DNA of 64,000 bases from Candidatus Krumholzibacteriota bacterium (GCA_024275485.1 JAJRZA010000066.1:62001-126000), one strand, 5' to 3'; shown: positions 16,575 through 25,860, counted from the first letter of the stretch. Program-made: numbers and translations. The notes: a model not told the origin generated them from the letters alone.

Positions 16575-17807
16575 TCAGGGAAAATGAGGTTTGTCATCAC
16601 CGGAAACAGATCGCTTGCTGTGGTCCGACTGAGGCTTATCTTGGTCGGCCACCTTCTGTCGTTCAGCTTGCAGGTCAATAATGTCAGCCACATGCTGTAC
16701 ATCCTGGCTGTTCAAACGATCCATGCGATCATTGAAACCGAGGGCGTAGGAAAGTTCAGAAAAAAGGTCGAACCCCTGCTGGCGATTATGCAAATGACGC
16801 AAAGCACCCAGTTGGGCCGCCCACATCCAGAATCCCATGGCGGGCAGTCCCAGCCAGGCCAAATCCAAAAAATCACTGAGGCCAAAGAGGATGGCACCCA
16901 CTGTCACCAGCAGAAGGCACAAGACCACCCCGCGGGGTGAAAAGCCCAATCGCAAAAGGCGGTGATGGAGATGAAAATCATCGGCCTGAAAAATGGAAGT
17001 GCGCCTTCGATAACGTCGTATAATCGTGGTTCCGGTATCCCAAATGGGCACCACCATGGGTGCCAGCATCATGAACAGGCTCAATTCCACCTTCTGGCCT
17101 AGATTCATGATCAAGCTGCCAAGAACCAACCCCATCCACATGCTGCCTGAATCGCCCAGAAAGATTTTTCGACTGCTGATGTTCCAATAGAAGAAAGCCA
17201 CCGTCGCCCCGCAAAGGGTGGCGGCAAAGAGCATGCTGTACATCTCCCCGACCACCAGGGATATCACCACCAAGGTCAAGGATGCAAGAATGCTGATGCC
17301 GCTGGCCAGCCCATCCAACCCATCAATAAGATTCATGGAGTTGATGAAACCAAGGTACCAGAAAAGGGTGAAAGGCCACGCCCACCCACCAAGACTGATT
17401 TTGCCCAACAAAGGGATCACAACGAAATCAAGTCTTTGACCGAAGATCATCAGCACCAGGATGACGGCCAATTGACCATAGAGCTTCTTCTCCGCGTGTA
17501 TACCGAAGCGGTCATCCCCTACCCCGAGGGCCATAATCGCCAGACCGGCACCAATGAGTATACCCAGCCAGGACCAGGGCAACTCCGTGCGCACCACAAC
17601 ATTTTCCAGGAAGAACAGGGCACAGAAAAAAGAAATGAAAATAGCCATGCCGCCGGTCCGGGGCACAGGTTCGCGATGGGGCCTTCGGTATCCCGGGTGA
17701 TCGACGATTTCGGTCAGGAAACCCAAATTCCTGAAATGAGGTTGAACCAGCCAGGACATAAGAAACGCCACGACAAAGCTCAGCACTGCAATAATTCCCA
17801 GGTCCAC
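16575..17807 (-). CDS. Undecaprenyl-phosphate GlcNAc-1-phosphate transferase (WecA/TagO family)
   Basis: An integral membrane enzyme that starts lipid-linked glycan synthesis by moving a sugar-1-phosphate from a UDP-sugar to undecaprenyl phosphate. The 410-residue product has about ten hydrophobic segments and the family motifs: HREPVPRTGG near residue 45, GDDRFG (aspartate pair), NLIDGLDGLASG with the catalytic Asp region, FLGDSGSMWMG, and the cytoplasmic DDFHLHHRLLRLG loop typical of WecA/TagO rather than MraY. A hydrophilic C-terminal tail of about 60 residues is extra. The start is GTG at 17807 behind GGGAGG. It is probably the initiating enzyme of the 14.6-21.1 kb cluster. Confidence 0.9.
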   Translation of the reverse strand: MDLGIIAVLSFVVAFLMSWLVQPHFRNLGFLTEIVDHPGYRRPHREPVPRTGGMAIFISFFCALFFLENVVVRTELPWSWLGILIGAGLAIMALGVGDDRFGIHAEKKLYGQLAVILVLMIFGQRLDFVVIPLLGKISLGGWAWPFTLFWYLGFINSMNLIDGLDGLASGISILASLTLVVISLVVGEMYSMLFAATLCGATVAFFYWNISSRKIFLGDSGSMWMGLVLGSLIMNLGQKVELSLFMMLAPMVVPIWDTGTTIIRRYRRRTSIFQADDFHLHHRLLRLGFSPRGVVLCLLLVTVGAILFGLSDFLDLAWLGLPAMGFWMWAAQLGALRHLHNRQQGFDLFSELSYALGFNDRMDRLNSQDVQHVADIIDLQAERQKVADQDKPQSDHSKRSVSGDDKPHFP

Positions 17808-18003
17808 GGTTCCTCCCTGAAAGTCCGTTGTCCCTTAACTCCGCATGGCAGAAATCCAACAGTAATGCTCAGACCAAAAAAAGCCCTGACCAAACCCAAG
17901 GCATTATGGCAAGGTACTGCACGGTCAAATAGGAGGCAACGGTTATTTCGTATTGTTATTTCGCATGGCCTCTCACCCGCGAAACATCCTCGCCAGCCGA
18001 GGG

Positions 18004-19155
18004 TCAGGAAATACCCCTATCCAGCACCTGTGTGTAAACCTGGACCGTTTGCTGGGCGGTGTGTTGCCAGGACCATTTACGCGCCCATTTGGGCCCGCAA
18101 AGTGATAAACGGGCCCGTAATTCACCAGATTCGGCGATCTTCCGCATTTGATGGCACAAATCTTCCGCATGATTCGGATCCACCCACAGGGCATCCGGCC
18201 CGGCCACTTCGGCCATGGCACCTAATGCAGAGGTGATGACTGGCAACCCAAAGGCCATGGCTTCCAGAATAGGGAAGCCAAAACCCTCATGAAGGGAAGG
18301 AAAAAGCAATGCCTGTGCCGAACTGTATAATTCCCGCAATTTGTTGGTATCGCAATATTCCAGAACCATCAAATCACCGGACTGAAGCAGGGGTTGCATC
18401 TGCTCGCGCAGGTTGGAATCCTTCCAACCCTTCCCACCAACCAAGAGGAGGGAAGGCCATGGAGATTCTTCAGCTTTTCGTTTTCGGCCCAGCAGCCTGG
18501 TGTAGGCATCCAGAATTCCTACCAGGTTTTTGCGTGGTTCAAGGGTTCCAACAAAGAGAAAGAAGGGCCGTTCCCCCACTTCTACTTTCGTCCCATTACC
18601 AGTACCTTCCCAAACCCAGGAAGGAGTGCCGAAGGGGGTTACGGAGACATTTCGACAGCGGGGATAATATTTCCGGACATCCAGCGCCGTCGCTTCGCTG
18701 TTGGTAACAACAGCAGTGGCCCGCTGCAAAGTTCGGGGGACCATCAGGCTGTAATAGGCTTTTCGAGGCTGCTCCACTGTCTTGGGAAACCTGAGCCAGG
18801 CCAGATCATGCACGGTGACAACACTGGGACACGGCAGCGACAATGGAGCCACAAATTGCAGACTGTGCAAAATTACAGCACCCAGTTTCCGGCAAATCCG
18901 AGGGATTTGCCTTTGGGTGTAAAGAGCCTTGCGCAAAGTGCCACCAGTAGCTCCGGGACAATGATGAACCGCCCAATCCGGACAACCTTCCAGCCAATAG
19001 AACAAGTGAGGGGTTGTCACCAGAAGTGAAAAATCCAAATCCCAGCGGGTTGCCGAAAGTGCCCGGGTGAGCTCAAGAATAGACCGGCCTACCCCCGTTG
19101 GTCGCTCATGGACCAACAGGGCATCGAGAACAATTCGAGGTCTAGAAGATCTCAT
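18004..19155 (-). CDS. GT4-family glycosyltransferase (GT-B fold)
   Basis: 383 residues with a GT-B arrangement: an N-terminal acceptor domain with a glycine-rich opening (ERPTGVGRSILELTRAL), VVTVHDLAWLRFP, and the C-terminal nucleotide-sugar domain with FLFVGTLEPRKNL, and the E-x7-E motif in FPSLHEGFGFPILEAMAFGLPVITS. It probably adds a sugar to the lipid-linked repeat unit on the cytoplasmic side. The start overlaps the ligase/polymerase stop by 4 bases (ATGA), so translation is coupled. A 196-base gap without a recognisable gene separates it from the WecA/TagO gene. Confidence 0.9.
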   Translation of the reverse strand: MRSSRPRIVLDALLVHERPTGVGRSILELTRALSATRWDLDFSLLVTTPHLFYWLEGCPDWAVHHCPGATGGTLRKALYTQRQIPRICRKLGAVILHSLQFVAPLSLPCPSVVTVHDLAWLRFPKTVEQPRKAYYSLMVPRTLQRATAVVTNSEATALDVRKYYPRCRNVSVTPFGTPSWVWEGTGNGTKVEVGERPFFLFVGTLEPRKNLVGILDAYTRLLGRKRKAEESPWPSLLLVGGKGWKDSNLREQMQPLLQSGDLMVLEYCDTNKLRELYSSAQALLFPSLHEGFGFPILEAMAFGLPVITSALGAMAEVAGPDALWVDPNHAEDLCHQMRKIAESGELRARLSLCGPKWARKWSWQHTAQQTVQVYTQVLDRGIS

Positions 19156-20570
19156 GCTCCCGCCTTATCAGCAGGTAATGATTTCGGTGGCTGCCCGTCA
19201 AGAAGAGCAGCCAGCAGCAATCCCAAACCGACCCATATATGGGGCAGATTGTATTGTGAAAAGGTCATCAGCTGGATCCAAACCCCACCAACCCCCACAG
19301 CAGCCGGCAGAACCATCGGGTGGGTAAGTTGTCCATGGTCCAATTCCCCGACCAACAGCCATGATTTCCTGATCAGATAAAAGACAGCCCCCACTAAAAA
19401 AGTTGCCCCAACCAACCCTGTTTCGCAAAGAATCTGCAGTGGAAAATTGTTGACAACCGGCCAGCTGAATTGGCTTTGCAGGCCCATGGGATCCACCAGC
19501 AATGGGAAATGAAAGGCAAATTGTCCCCAACCGACCCCCACCAGGGGACTCTGCAGAAAAGCCAGCCAAGCAGCTTTCATGCTGTAGAGGCGAGTCAGAT
19601 TGGACCAATCCTGATTGTTGAACGATGCCATCAGGCGCTGAAAAAGGATCCCGCCGGCGAAGAAATTGGCCAGCAAGAAAAACAAGAGAACAAAGACAAC
19701 TACCACGAGGGCTCTTGGCTTTGCCGGTGGATGCCAATTCTTAGCCTGCTGTTGTCCACCAGTTTTCATACGGAGCCAAAGCAGACCAAAGACCATCAAC
19801 TGACCCACAGCACCCAACCATGCCCCCCGTGACCAGGTCAGCAACAATAAGGCTGCAATGGAAAAACCCAAACCCAGACGAAGATACGCGGATCGACGCC
19901 AGACCAGAAGAAACGGCCACGCCATGAGCAGATAATTTCCCAGGTAGAGAGGTTCGCTCATGGTTCCCCGCAACCGGGGAATCTCCTGCAGGGTGTTGTT
20001 CAGGTACAATCTATCGGATCCGGAAAGAATGCTGGGATTCGATGTGAAAAAAATTTCCAAATGAGAAAACCAAACTTGGGGATGGTAAAAGTTGAGTTCT
20101 TGAAATATTCCGTAGACCACCTGGATGAAAACCCCCAGAAAGAGCAAGTCCAGGGTGAAATGCCAACGATCACGCCCTCTGGTCCATATTCCTGGCCAGC
20201 CAAGAAAAAACAACATGATCAGCAATTGCACCAATTGCCTTCCCCATCGCCACCAGGTAGAAGACAGGGGTTCCAGGGAAGGGGCTGTTCGCAGGCCGAA
20301 ACCGGAGACAAGAACAACCAAAAGGCTTCCAAGAAAGAAGGCGGTTAATGAAAGTGGGATTGATTGCAGGTCCCGGTATTTCCAGGCAGGACGGGCCGAA
20401 AAAAAATTCTGTGCAAAAGCGGCCAGCAGGGCCAAGGCAAGCAAGGCCCAAGCTGGCTGCAGTCCACTACCTGGATCTATCCCGGATAGAAAATGAACCA
20501 GGCCCACTCCCACCCAGGGTAAGGTCAAGAGGCTGCCTCCATAGAGCATCTCCGCCGTGGTCATGCGCAT
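19152..20570 (-). CDS. O-antigen ligase / Wzy-type polymerase-like membrane protein
   Basis: 472 residues with about eleven hydrophobic segments and a large extracytoplasmic loop. The Wzy_C/WaaL features are the RLRGTMSEPLYLGNYLLMAWPFLL stretch, LLLLTWSRGAWLG, and the loop with RLYSMKAAWLAFLQSPLVGVGWGQF (the usual G.G.g.f of the family). Such proteins polymerise or ligate undecaprenyl-linked glycans in the periplasm. Polymerase and ligase cannot be told apart by sequence. It overlaps the GT4 gene by 4 bases. Confidence 0.85.
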   Translation of the reverse strand: MRMTTAEMLYGGSLLTLPWVGVGLVHFLSGIDPGSGLQPAWALLALALLAAFAQNFFSARPAWKYRDLQSIPLSLTAFFLGSLLVVLVSGFGLRTAPSLEPLSSTWWRWGRQLVQLLIMLFFLGWPGIWTRGRDRWHFTLDLLFLGVFIQVVYGIFQELNFYHPQVWFSHLEIFFTSNPSILSGSDRLYLNNTLQEIPRLRGTMSEPLYLGNYLLMAWPFLLVWRRSAYLRLGLGFSIAALLLLTWSRGAWLGAVGQLMVFGLLWLRMKTGGQQQAKNWHPPAKPRALVVVVFVLLFFLLANFFAGGILFQRLMASFNNQDWSNLTRLYSMKAAWLAFLQSPLVGVGWGQFAFHFPLLVDPMGLQSQFSWPVVNNFPLQILCETGLVGATFLVGAVFYLIRKSWLLVGELDHGQLTHPMVLPAAVGVGGVWIQLMTFSQYNLPHIWVGLGLLLAALLDGQPPKSLPADKAGA

Positions 20571-20574
20571 GGAG

Positions 20575-21114
20575 TCAGGCTCTCTTTCGCAAGATTTGCC
20601 GAGCCCGGCGAAGCAAGACCCCGATCAAAAGCAACAACCCGGCTATAAGAAGAAAGTTGGCTTTGGGCTCGTCTAAAGTCTTTTTTCCCGAACTAGTGTA
20701 CCGAAATCGCGGACCGTGGATTTCCAGTTCCCCAACTGAAACGACCAACTGTACCACTCCATCGCTCATGACCAGGTTCTCCAGTATGGGATAAACCCCA
20801 TCGTCAAAAACCAGTGGGCCCTCTTCAAGATTTCCGGAGAAGCCGGCCAGCAGAGGAACACCCAGATCGAGGTCGGGATAAGCCTCCATGGCCAGGGTGC
20901 CCGGCACACTGAGGACGCCTCCCTGCCACACCAGGGAAATCCGTCCACTTCCAGGGCCGGGCCGCCATTCAAAGCCAGCGGTGGTATCGCGTGCAGCAGT
21001 GATGATCAGAACGCCTGGCTGGTGGAGAGCAAACTGTGAAAATTCGCTGCTCTGGCCCAGAACGTTACCCGGCAGGCCAATCAGAACCAGTGGGATCAAG
21101 AATCGCAGTGACAT
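20575..21114 (-). CDS. Small exported protein with C-terminal membrane anchor, function unknown
   Basis: 179 residues: signal peptide 1-20 (ending NVLGQ), a beta-rich soluble domain, and a C-terminal hydrophobic helix (about 154-168) followed by an Arg/Lys cluster (RRARQILRKR). The tail resembles the helix-plus-basic part of exosortase-type sorting signals, but I see no PEP or VPxxP motif and no exosortase gene nearby, so a simple membrane anchor is the safer reading. It lies 4 bases before the ligase-like gene, so it likely belongs to the polysaccharide operon. Confidence 0.6.
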   Translation of the reverse strand: MSLRFLIPLVLIGLPGNVLGQSSEFSQFALHQPGVLIITAARDTTAGFEWRPGPGSGRISLVWQGGVLSVPGTLAMEAYPDLDLGVPLLAGFSGNLEEGPLVFDDGVYPILENLVMSDGVVQLVVSVGELEIHGPRFRYTSSGKKTLDEPKANFLLIAGLLLLIGVLLRRARQILRKRA

Positions 21115-21266
21115 TCCGGTTCGCCCCTCGGAATCCAGGTCCGGTTTTTCAGGACCGCCTGGTGCCTCTCACCCGCACGGTGACAGTTTGCTGTGAATGG
21201 AAAACAAAATAGTGGCAGGGCAAGGTCCGGGTCCACTCAAAAAAAATCAGAATCCGGATCCGGTTG

Positions 21267-22142
21267 CTACGACAAAGACATTTGCCGAGCCAGTGAACAC
21301 AATTGAAAACTCCGCTCCTCGGCTGAAACCGCCATGAAACGGGAATCAACGGCAACCCCGCCGGCAACATATTCCAACAACCGTTGGCTCTTTTCCAGGG
21401 CCAAACTCCGGGCCTGATGCGAAAGCTCGGCCTGGGTCTTGTTCCTGCCATGACCCGGACCACCAAATACCAACAAATGGATTTCCCGGGGTTGGACCAC
21501 CCGAAGCAGTCTGCCGAATCGTCCGGTCAAGGCCAAGCTGACGGCTGCAGTTGCCCGAACACACCAAAGCAACGCATCGGTGCCGTCATTGGCCAAACTT
21601 GTTGGATGACCCGCCAGAACGCGTGTTTCAAGAGCCTGGAGTTCCGCTTCGGTCGGCAGGTCCAAATGGCGAATATAGAATGTTCCATCACTCAGCCCGC
21701 CGGAGAAATCTTCACTGGGAACTGAACCGGGAAAAAGTCGCAGGACAGGTCCGGGGGCCACCTTTTGCCTTGCCCAGGGCACCGCCTCGTCGGCCATGGG
21801 CAGACGATAGGTGCTCTTCTGCAAATGGGAAAGAGCAGAAAAACAAACTGGGGAAGGCTCACCCAAGTAAACCTGGCGGGTGGGCACAGCAGCAGCCGTC
21901 AGTCCGCGATCCTTGAGTTTGGCGGATTGATCCAAAAGGTGATGACCAAGGCCGGCCGCAGTGTAGGGAGCGCAGGTATCGCGTCCGGTCCCCACAACCA
22001 TGATATGGCGCTCCAAGGTCTTGGATGGCGGAACAACCGTATCGGCTTTGTTGTCGAAAAACAGATGGGCGATGGCAGAAATGTGTTGATTGGGACGGGC
22101 TTTCGCTCGAACCCGACGGGATTCATCCGCACCTTGGGACAT
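21267..22142 (-). CDS. Unknown protein paired with the ParA-CBM48 gene
   Basis: A 291-residue cytoplasmic protein without a signal peptide or membrane segment. I do not recognise the family. Visible features are a basic N-terminus, a HISAIAHLFFDNK segment, a GTGRDTCAPYTAAGLGHHLL stretch, a central Pro-rich region and an Arg/Leu-rich C-terminus. It starts 38 bases after the ParA-CBM48 stop in the same direction with a plausible AGGT upstream, so it is probably cotranscribed and may act with it. The 152 bases downstream hold no recognisable gene. Confidence 0.6.
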   Translation of the reverse strand: MSQGADESRRVRAKARPNQHISAIAHLFFDNKADTVVPPSKTLERHIMVVGTGRDTCAPYTAAGLGHHLLDQSAKLKDRGLTAAAVPTRQVYLGEPSPVCFSALSHLQKSTYRLPMADEAVPWARQKVAPGPVLRLFPGSVPSEDFSGGLSDGTFYIRHLDLPTEAELQALETRVLAGHPTSLANDGTDALLWCVRATAAVSLALTGRFGRLLRVVQPREIHLLVFGGPGHGRNKTQAELSHQARSLALEKSQRLLEYVAGGVAVDSRFMAVSAEERSFQLCSLARQMSLS

Positions 22143-22180
22143 ATGATACCTGTCTCCGATTGCCGGTTCCGAGGCGCTGG

Positions 22181-23254
22181 TCAGGAAACCACCACCAGGC
22201 TGTTGGCGCCACCAAATTCATTGGGAGCGGTTTTAGAATTGTGAGGATCAGGCAGCCAGGATCCGTCCACTATGAAACGGTATTCATAGTTGCCTTCATC
22301 CAGGTCCAGGTGACATTCCCAAATCCCGTCTTCCCTACATTTCAGGGGCATGCCCTTGGCCGACCAATTGCAGAAAGACCCAGTGATGCGAACTGTCTTG
22401 GCCCTGGGGAAATCGGCCTCAAAGACCACTCCCGCCTGGGTCACCTGGGGGCCGTGCAGCAAGGCCACCCAATGATCCAGGGCTGTCACATTGACTTCAA
22501 CTTCCTGATCGGTCAGCTCGATGGCCAGGTTGCGAAAGTCCAGGGATCCCCGGGATTCGGGATCGTATTGAACAACCGGCAAGCCTGCCCCCGCCGCCTC
22601 CTTGAAGCGAACCGTATGATGAATGATGGTATCGAGGAGCTCTCCATCATAAAGATCGTCCAACTCTTCCATTATCTTTCGCACAAACCTTGGCCGTGTA
22701 TCAAAATCCGCCATAAGAATGTGTGGTACGATGTCATGGCCCTTCTTTTCCCTTAATACCGACAATGTTTCCCGCATTTTCCGCACCGCCTGCAGACTGT
22801 AGTAACTGGGATCCACAGGAATGATGATCTCATTGGAAGCCAGCAGAGCGTTGAAGGTCAGCAAACTGACGCTCGGTGGGCAATCGATCAGTACGTAATC
22901 GTAGGGCATGGCACTGCGGCGCAGGTTATTTCGCAACCGGTATTCTTTTTCGGACTCCCGGGCCAGTGTTTGCTCCACGGCACTCAGTTCTATGCCCGCC
23001 GGAACAAGATGCAAATTGGGGTTGATGTCCAGGAAAGCATCTTCCACAAGAATATCCGTGGTCAGGTACAAATCGTAGGTGCTGAGGCTGAAGTCTCTCT
23101 CACGGAACCCATATGCCAAGGTGGCATGGCCCTGGGGATCATTGTCAATGAGGAGAACTTTTTTATCCAGGCGGGAAAGGGAAGCGGCCAGATTGGTCGC
23201 AGAGGTGGTTTTTCCGCAACCACCTTTCTGGTTGGCCAATGCAATGACTCTCAT
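22181..23254 (-). CDS. ParA-family ATPase fused to an AMPK-type glycogen-binding domain (CBM48)
   Basis: 357 residues. Residues 1-260 are a ParA/Soj ATPase with the deviant Walker A KGGCGKTT (10-17), a DNDPQGHAT switch and the LIDCPPSVSLLTFNAL Walker B region. Residues about 275-357 match the glycogen-binding domain of AMPK beta subunits: VRITGSFCNWS, GIWECHLDLDEGNYEYRFIVDG, SWLPDP and GANSLVVV. Both sugar-stacking tryptophans are kept (NWS and GSW), as is the Asn near the end. ParA proteins position plasmids, chromosomes or cargo on the nucleoid; the extra domain suggests the cargo is glycogen or another alpha-glucan. The ATG at 23254 has AAAGGAG 6 bases upstream. No parB gene is adjacent. 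Confidence 0.9.
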   Translation of the reverse strand: MRVIALANQKGGCGKTTSATNLAASLSRLDKKVLLIDNDPQGHATLAYGFRERDFSLSTYDLYLTTDILVEDAFLDINPNLHLVPAGIELSAVEQTLARESEKEYRLRNNLRRSAMPYDYVLIDCPPSVSLLTFNALLASNEIIIPVDPSYYSLQAVRKMRETLSVLREKKGHDIVPHILMADFDTRPRFVRKIMEELDDLYDGELLDTIIHHTVRFKEAAGAGLPVVQYDPESRGSLDFRNLAIELTDQEVEVNVTALDHWVALLHGPQVTQAGVVFEADFPRAKTVRITGSFCNWSAKGMPLKCREDGIWECHLDLDEGNYEYRFIVDGSWLPDPHNSKTAPNEFGGANSLVVVS

Positions 23255-23438
23255 CTCGACTCCTTTCGACCAAAAGTCTTTTGTGCAACCCGTTTCCGAA
23301 GTATTCAAAACATCGGACCTTGTCGCGAATCTATGTCGAAAGGCATAGTTGAACCAGCAGGAACAACTTTCCTGAAGACCGGATCATACCCTTCAAGAAG
23401 AGCATGTCAACATTTATTAAGGATTACTTTAAGGTTTT

Positions 23439-23855
23439 TCAAACCCAAAAATAGAAGGCGGAACCAAAGGCGATGCCTCCGAAAACTTCAGCCCAGGTGT
23501 GACCAACCAATTCCCGAAGACGGCCCCCATCAAACTTTTCCCCATGCAGGGCACTGTCCATCAGTTCATTCAGGAGTTGAGCCTGTTGTCCTATTTCCTG
23601 CCGCAGACCGGTGGCTTCCATGATGACAAACAAACCGAAAACAAGCACCAGGCTGAACAGGGAAGAATCAAATCCTTCCAATTGCCCAATTTTCAGGGTC
23701 AATGTGGCCACCGTAGCAGAATGGGAACTGGGCATGCCCCCATTGGAGACCAAAAGGGTGGGCCGCCAGCGGCGTCGCAAAACCAATTCCAGCAAAACCT
23801 TGAAAGCCTGGGCCGAAAGACCACTCAAAAGGGCATAGACCCCCGGATTCATCAT
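23439..23855 (-). CDS. DUF212 / divergent PAP2-family membrane protein (YuiD-like)
   Basis: 138 residues with several hydrophobic helices and the signature NGGMPSSHSATVATLTL plus a C-terminal GHTWAEVFGGIAFG, the paired motifs of the acid-phosphatase/vanadium-haloperoxidase-related DUF212 family. The biochemical role is not established; by fold it may act on lipid phosphates. Of two adjacent ATG codons behind AAGAGAG I chose the first (23855) over an upstream GTG. It is transcribed away from the PPIase gene. Confidence 0.8.
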   Translation of the reverse strand: MMNPGVYALLSGLSAQAFKVLLELVLRRRWRPTLLVSNGGMPSSHSATVATLTLKIGQLEGFDSSLFSLVLVFGLFVIMEATGLRQEIGQQAQLLNELMDSALHGEKFDGGRLRELVGHTWAEVFGGIAFGSAFYFWV

Positions 23856-23992
23856 GATATCTCTCTTCACAACATTCAGTGATTTGATTCCCGTAGCGGT
23901 ACCTTAACAAGATTCCTGGTTTCGTCAAACCTGTAACTTGTGGAATGGCCCACCACATACCATTTTATGGGCGTGCTTTTCGAATTGAGGAA

Positions 23993-24011
23993 ACGCCGAA
24001 CCTATCGGCGT
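23993..24011 (+). repeat. Inverted repeat ACGCCGA-N5-TCGGCGT before the PPIase gene
   Basis: Perfect 7-base arms (23993-23999 and 24005-24011) lie 40 bases before the ATG at 24052 in the intergenic region between divergent genes. It could be an operator or a leader hairpin. No T-run follows closely. Confidence 0.4.
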
Positions 24012-24051
24012 GTCCTGTTGTTGTGTTTGCCTCCCACCAAGGGGATTACCC

Positions 24052-25860
24052 ATGTTCAAGATGCTTCGTTCACAGGCAAAGATCTTCTATTGGATCATTG
24101 CTGTCAGTTTTATTCTTTTTGGTGTTGTCTTCTCCTATGGTGGAGCCACCAGCGGCTGCCAGAAGAAAGGTCCCAATAACCGCAATCAATCCGGCCTGGT
24201 GGGCAAAATCAATGGCACGCCCTTGTCCGGGGCGCAGTTTGAGCGGACATACAGCCAGATCCTGAACTACTCTCGCGCCCAGAACCAGGGACGTGAAATG
24301 AACTCCAACCAGTATGCAAGCGCCCGTCAGCAGGCCTGGGACCAGATGCTGCGCCAGGCCCTTCTGGTTCAAGCCATCGCCGACCATAAGATTCAGGTCT
24401 CGGATACCGAATTGAAGGCCCGCTTCGAACAAAACCCTCCCCCAGCCCTGTTGACCCCATATCAAGACCAAGAGACCGGTTCCGTCAACATGGAAGCCTA
24501 CTACGCAGACCTGCAAAACCCCGATAACGATTGGTCCGCCGCCGAGGCCTATGTGCGTCAGATCATCCAAACTGAAAAGCTGCAGGCCATCATTGCCAAC
24601 GATGTTGCCGTCAGTGATGCGGATGTGCGCAGCAATTTCCTGGCCCAAAACGGCAAGGCCGTGGCGGAATACATCGGGGTCCTTTATGGGGACCTTGCTT
24701 CGGAATACCAACCCACCGACGAAGAAATCAACACCTGGTACCAGAGCCATGGTGACGACTACCTGCAGAAGGAAAAAGTCGAATGCAAGGTTGTCCGATT
24801 TTCCAAGGAAGCCAGCGATGCGGATTGGGCCAGTGCCAGGACCGAAATGGACGAGATCAGGGCTGAGATTGAAAACGGCAGCATCAGCTTTGAAGATGCA
24901 GCCAGACGTTACAGCGAAGACGGCAGCGCCTCTCGCGGCGGCGACCTCGGAACCTTCGATCGCACCCGCATGGTCCCTGAATTCACCGAAGCAGCTTTCG
25001 GGCTTGCCGTAGGTGATATCAGCCAACCGGTGAAGACAAAATTTGGTTTCCATCTCATCGAGATCACCGAACAGCACATGGACGAAGAGACCAACGAGCT
25101 GTTCCAGGTCACCGCCCGTCACATCCTACTCAAGGTTGTGCCCAGCAATGCCACTCTTGCCCTGATCAAAGACAGCGCCCAGGACTTTCTCGACCGTGTT
25201 GATGGAAACAACTTCGTCAGCACCGCAGAGGCCGAAGCCATGGACCTGATCTCCCCTGCCGCCTTCATTGAAGGCCGCGACATTCCCGGTTTACCCATCT
25301 CTCTTTCCGGTGGCTTGTGGACTTTCAGGGCGGATGCCGGCGACGTCAGCCCGGTTTTTGAAAATCGTGAATTCTTCTATGTGGTTTTGGCAGGCGATCA
25401 CCTTGCGGCTGGTCCTGCCGACCTGGATTCCGTCAGGAGCCAAGTCATCCTGGCCTTGCAGAAAGCAAACAACAGGAAGCTGGCTGCCGCCAAACTCGGC
25501 CCCGCCGTGGGTGAAATTCAAATGGGTCGGACCATGGCCGAAGTGGCTGCCGGCTCCGATTTGAAACATGCCGTCACCGACACCTTCACCTACAACGGCA
25601 ACGTTGCCGATGTGGGCTTCGGCACGGACTTCAACAAGAAAGCCATCGAAGGCGAAGTTGGCCGTTTGATTCCCGAGGTCGAGACCCTACGCGGACTCTT
25701 TGCCCTGATTCCCCTGTGGATTGCTCCTTTCGACGAGGCTGAGTTTGACACCCGCAAAGCAGGAATCCAGGCCTTCCTGCTCAGCCAGGCCCAGAATGAG
25801 AAGGTGGAAGAATACTTCCAGAAACTCATGGATGAGGCCGACATCGAGGACTACCGTTAG
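24052..25860 (+). CDS. Membrane-anchored peptidyl-prolyl isomerase, PpiD/SurA type
   Basis: 602 residues with one N-terminal membrane helix (11-31), a SurA-N-like helical chaperone region (50-200), and a parvulin domain (about 245-345: DLGTFDRTRMVPEFTEAAFGLAVGDISQPVKTKFGFHLIEI). A second segment starting ARHILLKV (from about 354) looks like a degenerate parvulin domain. It probably assists folding of secreted and outer-membrane proteins at the periplasmic face. The ATG at 24052 follows AGGGG by 8 bases and places the membrane helix at the N-terminus, unlike longer frames. The gene is monocistronic and ends in a strong terminator. Confidence 0.88.
   Translation: MFKMLRSQAKIFYWIIAVSFILFGVVFSYGGATSGCQKKGPNNRNQSGLVGKINGTPLSGAQFERTYSQILNYSRAQNQGREMNSNQYASARQQAWDQMLRQALLVQAIADHKIQVSDTELKARFEQNPPPALLTPYQDQETGSVNMEAYYADLQNPDNDWSAAEAYVRQIIQTEKLQAIIANDVAVSDADVRSNFLAQNGKAVAEYIGVLYGDLASEYQPTDEEINTWYQSHGDDYLQKEKVECKVVRFSKEASDADWASARTEMDEIRAEIENGSISFEDAARRYSEDGSASRGGDLGTFDRTRMVPEFTEAAFGLAVGDISQPVKTKFGFHLIEITEQHMDEETNELFQVTARHILLKVVPSNATLALIKDSAQDFLDRVDGNNFVSTAEAEAMDLISPAAFIEGRDIPGLPISLSGGLWTFRADAGDVSPVFENREFFYVVLAGDHLAAGPADLDSVRSQVILALQKANNRKLAAAKLGPAVGEIQMGRTMAEVAAGSDLKHAVTDTFTYNGNVADVGFGTDFNKKAIEGEVGRLIPEVETLRGLFALIPLWIAPFDEAEFDTRKAGIQAFLLSQAQNEKVEEYFQKLMDEADIEDYR

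Noticed and set aside
20575..20680. PEP-CTERM/exosortase sorting tail on the small 179-residue protein
   Set aside because: Hydrophobic helix and basic cluster are present but no PEP-like motif, and no exosortase gene is nearby.
21230..21266. Possible terminator after the 291-residue gene (CCGGATCCGG followed by a T-run on the minus strand)
   Set aside because: The palindrome leaves almost no loop and the T-run is offset by several bases, so a stable terminator hairpin cannot be supported.
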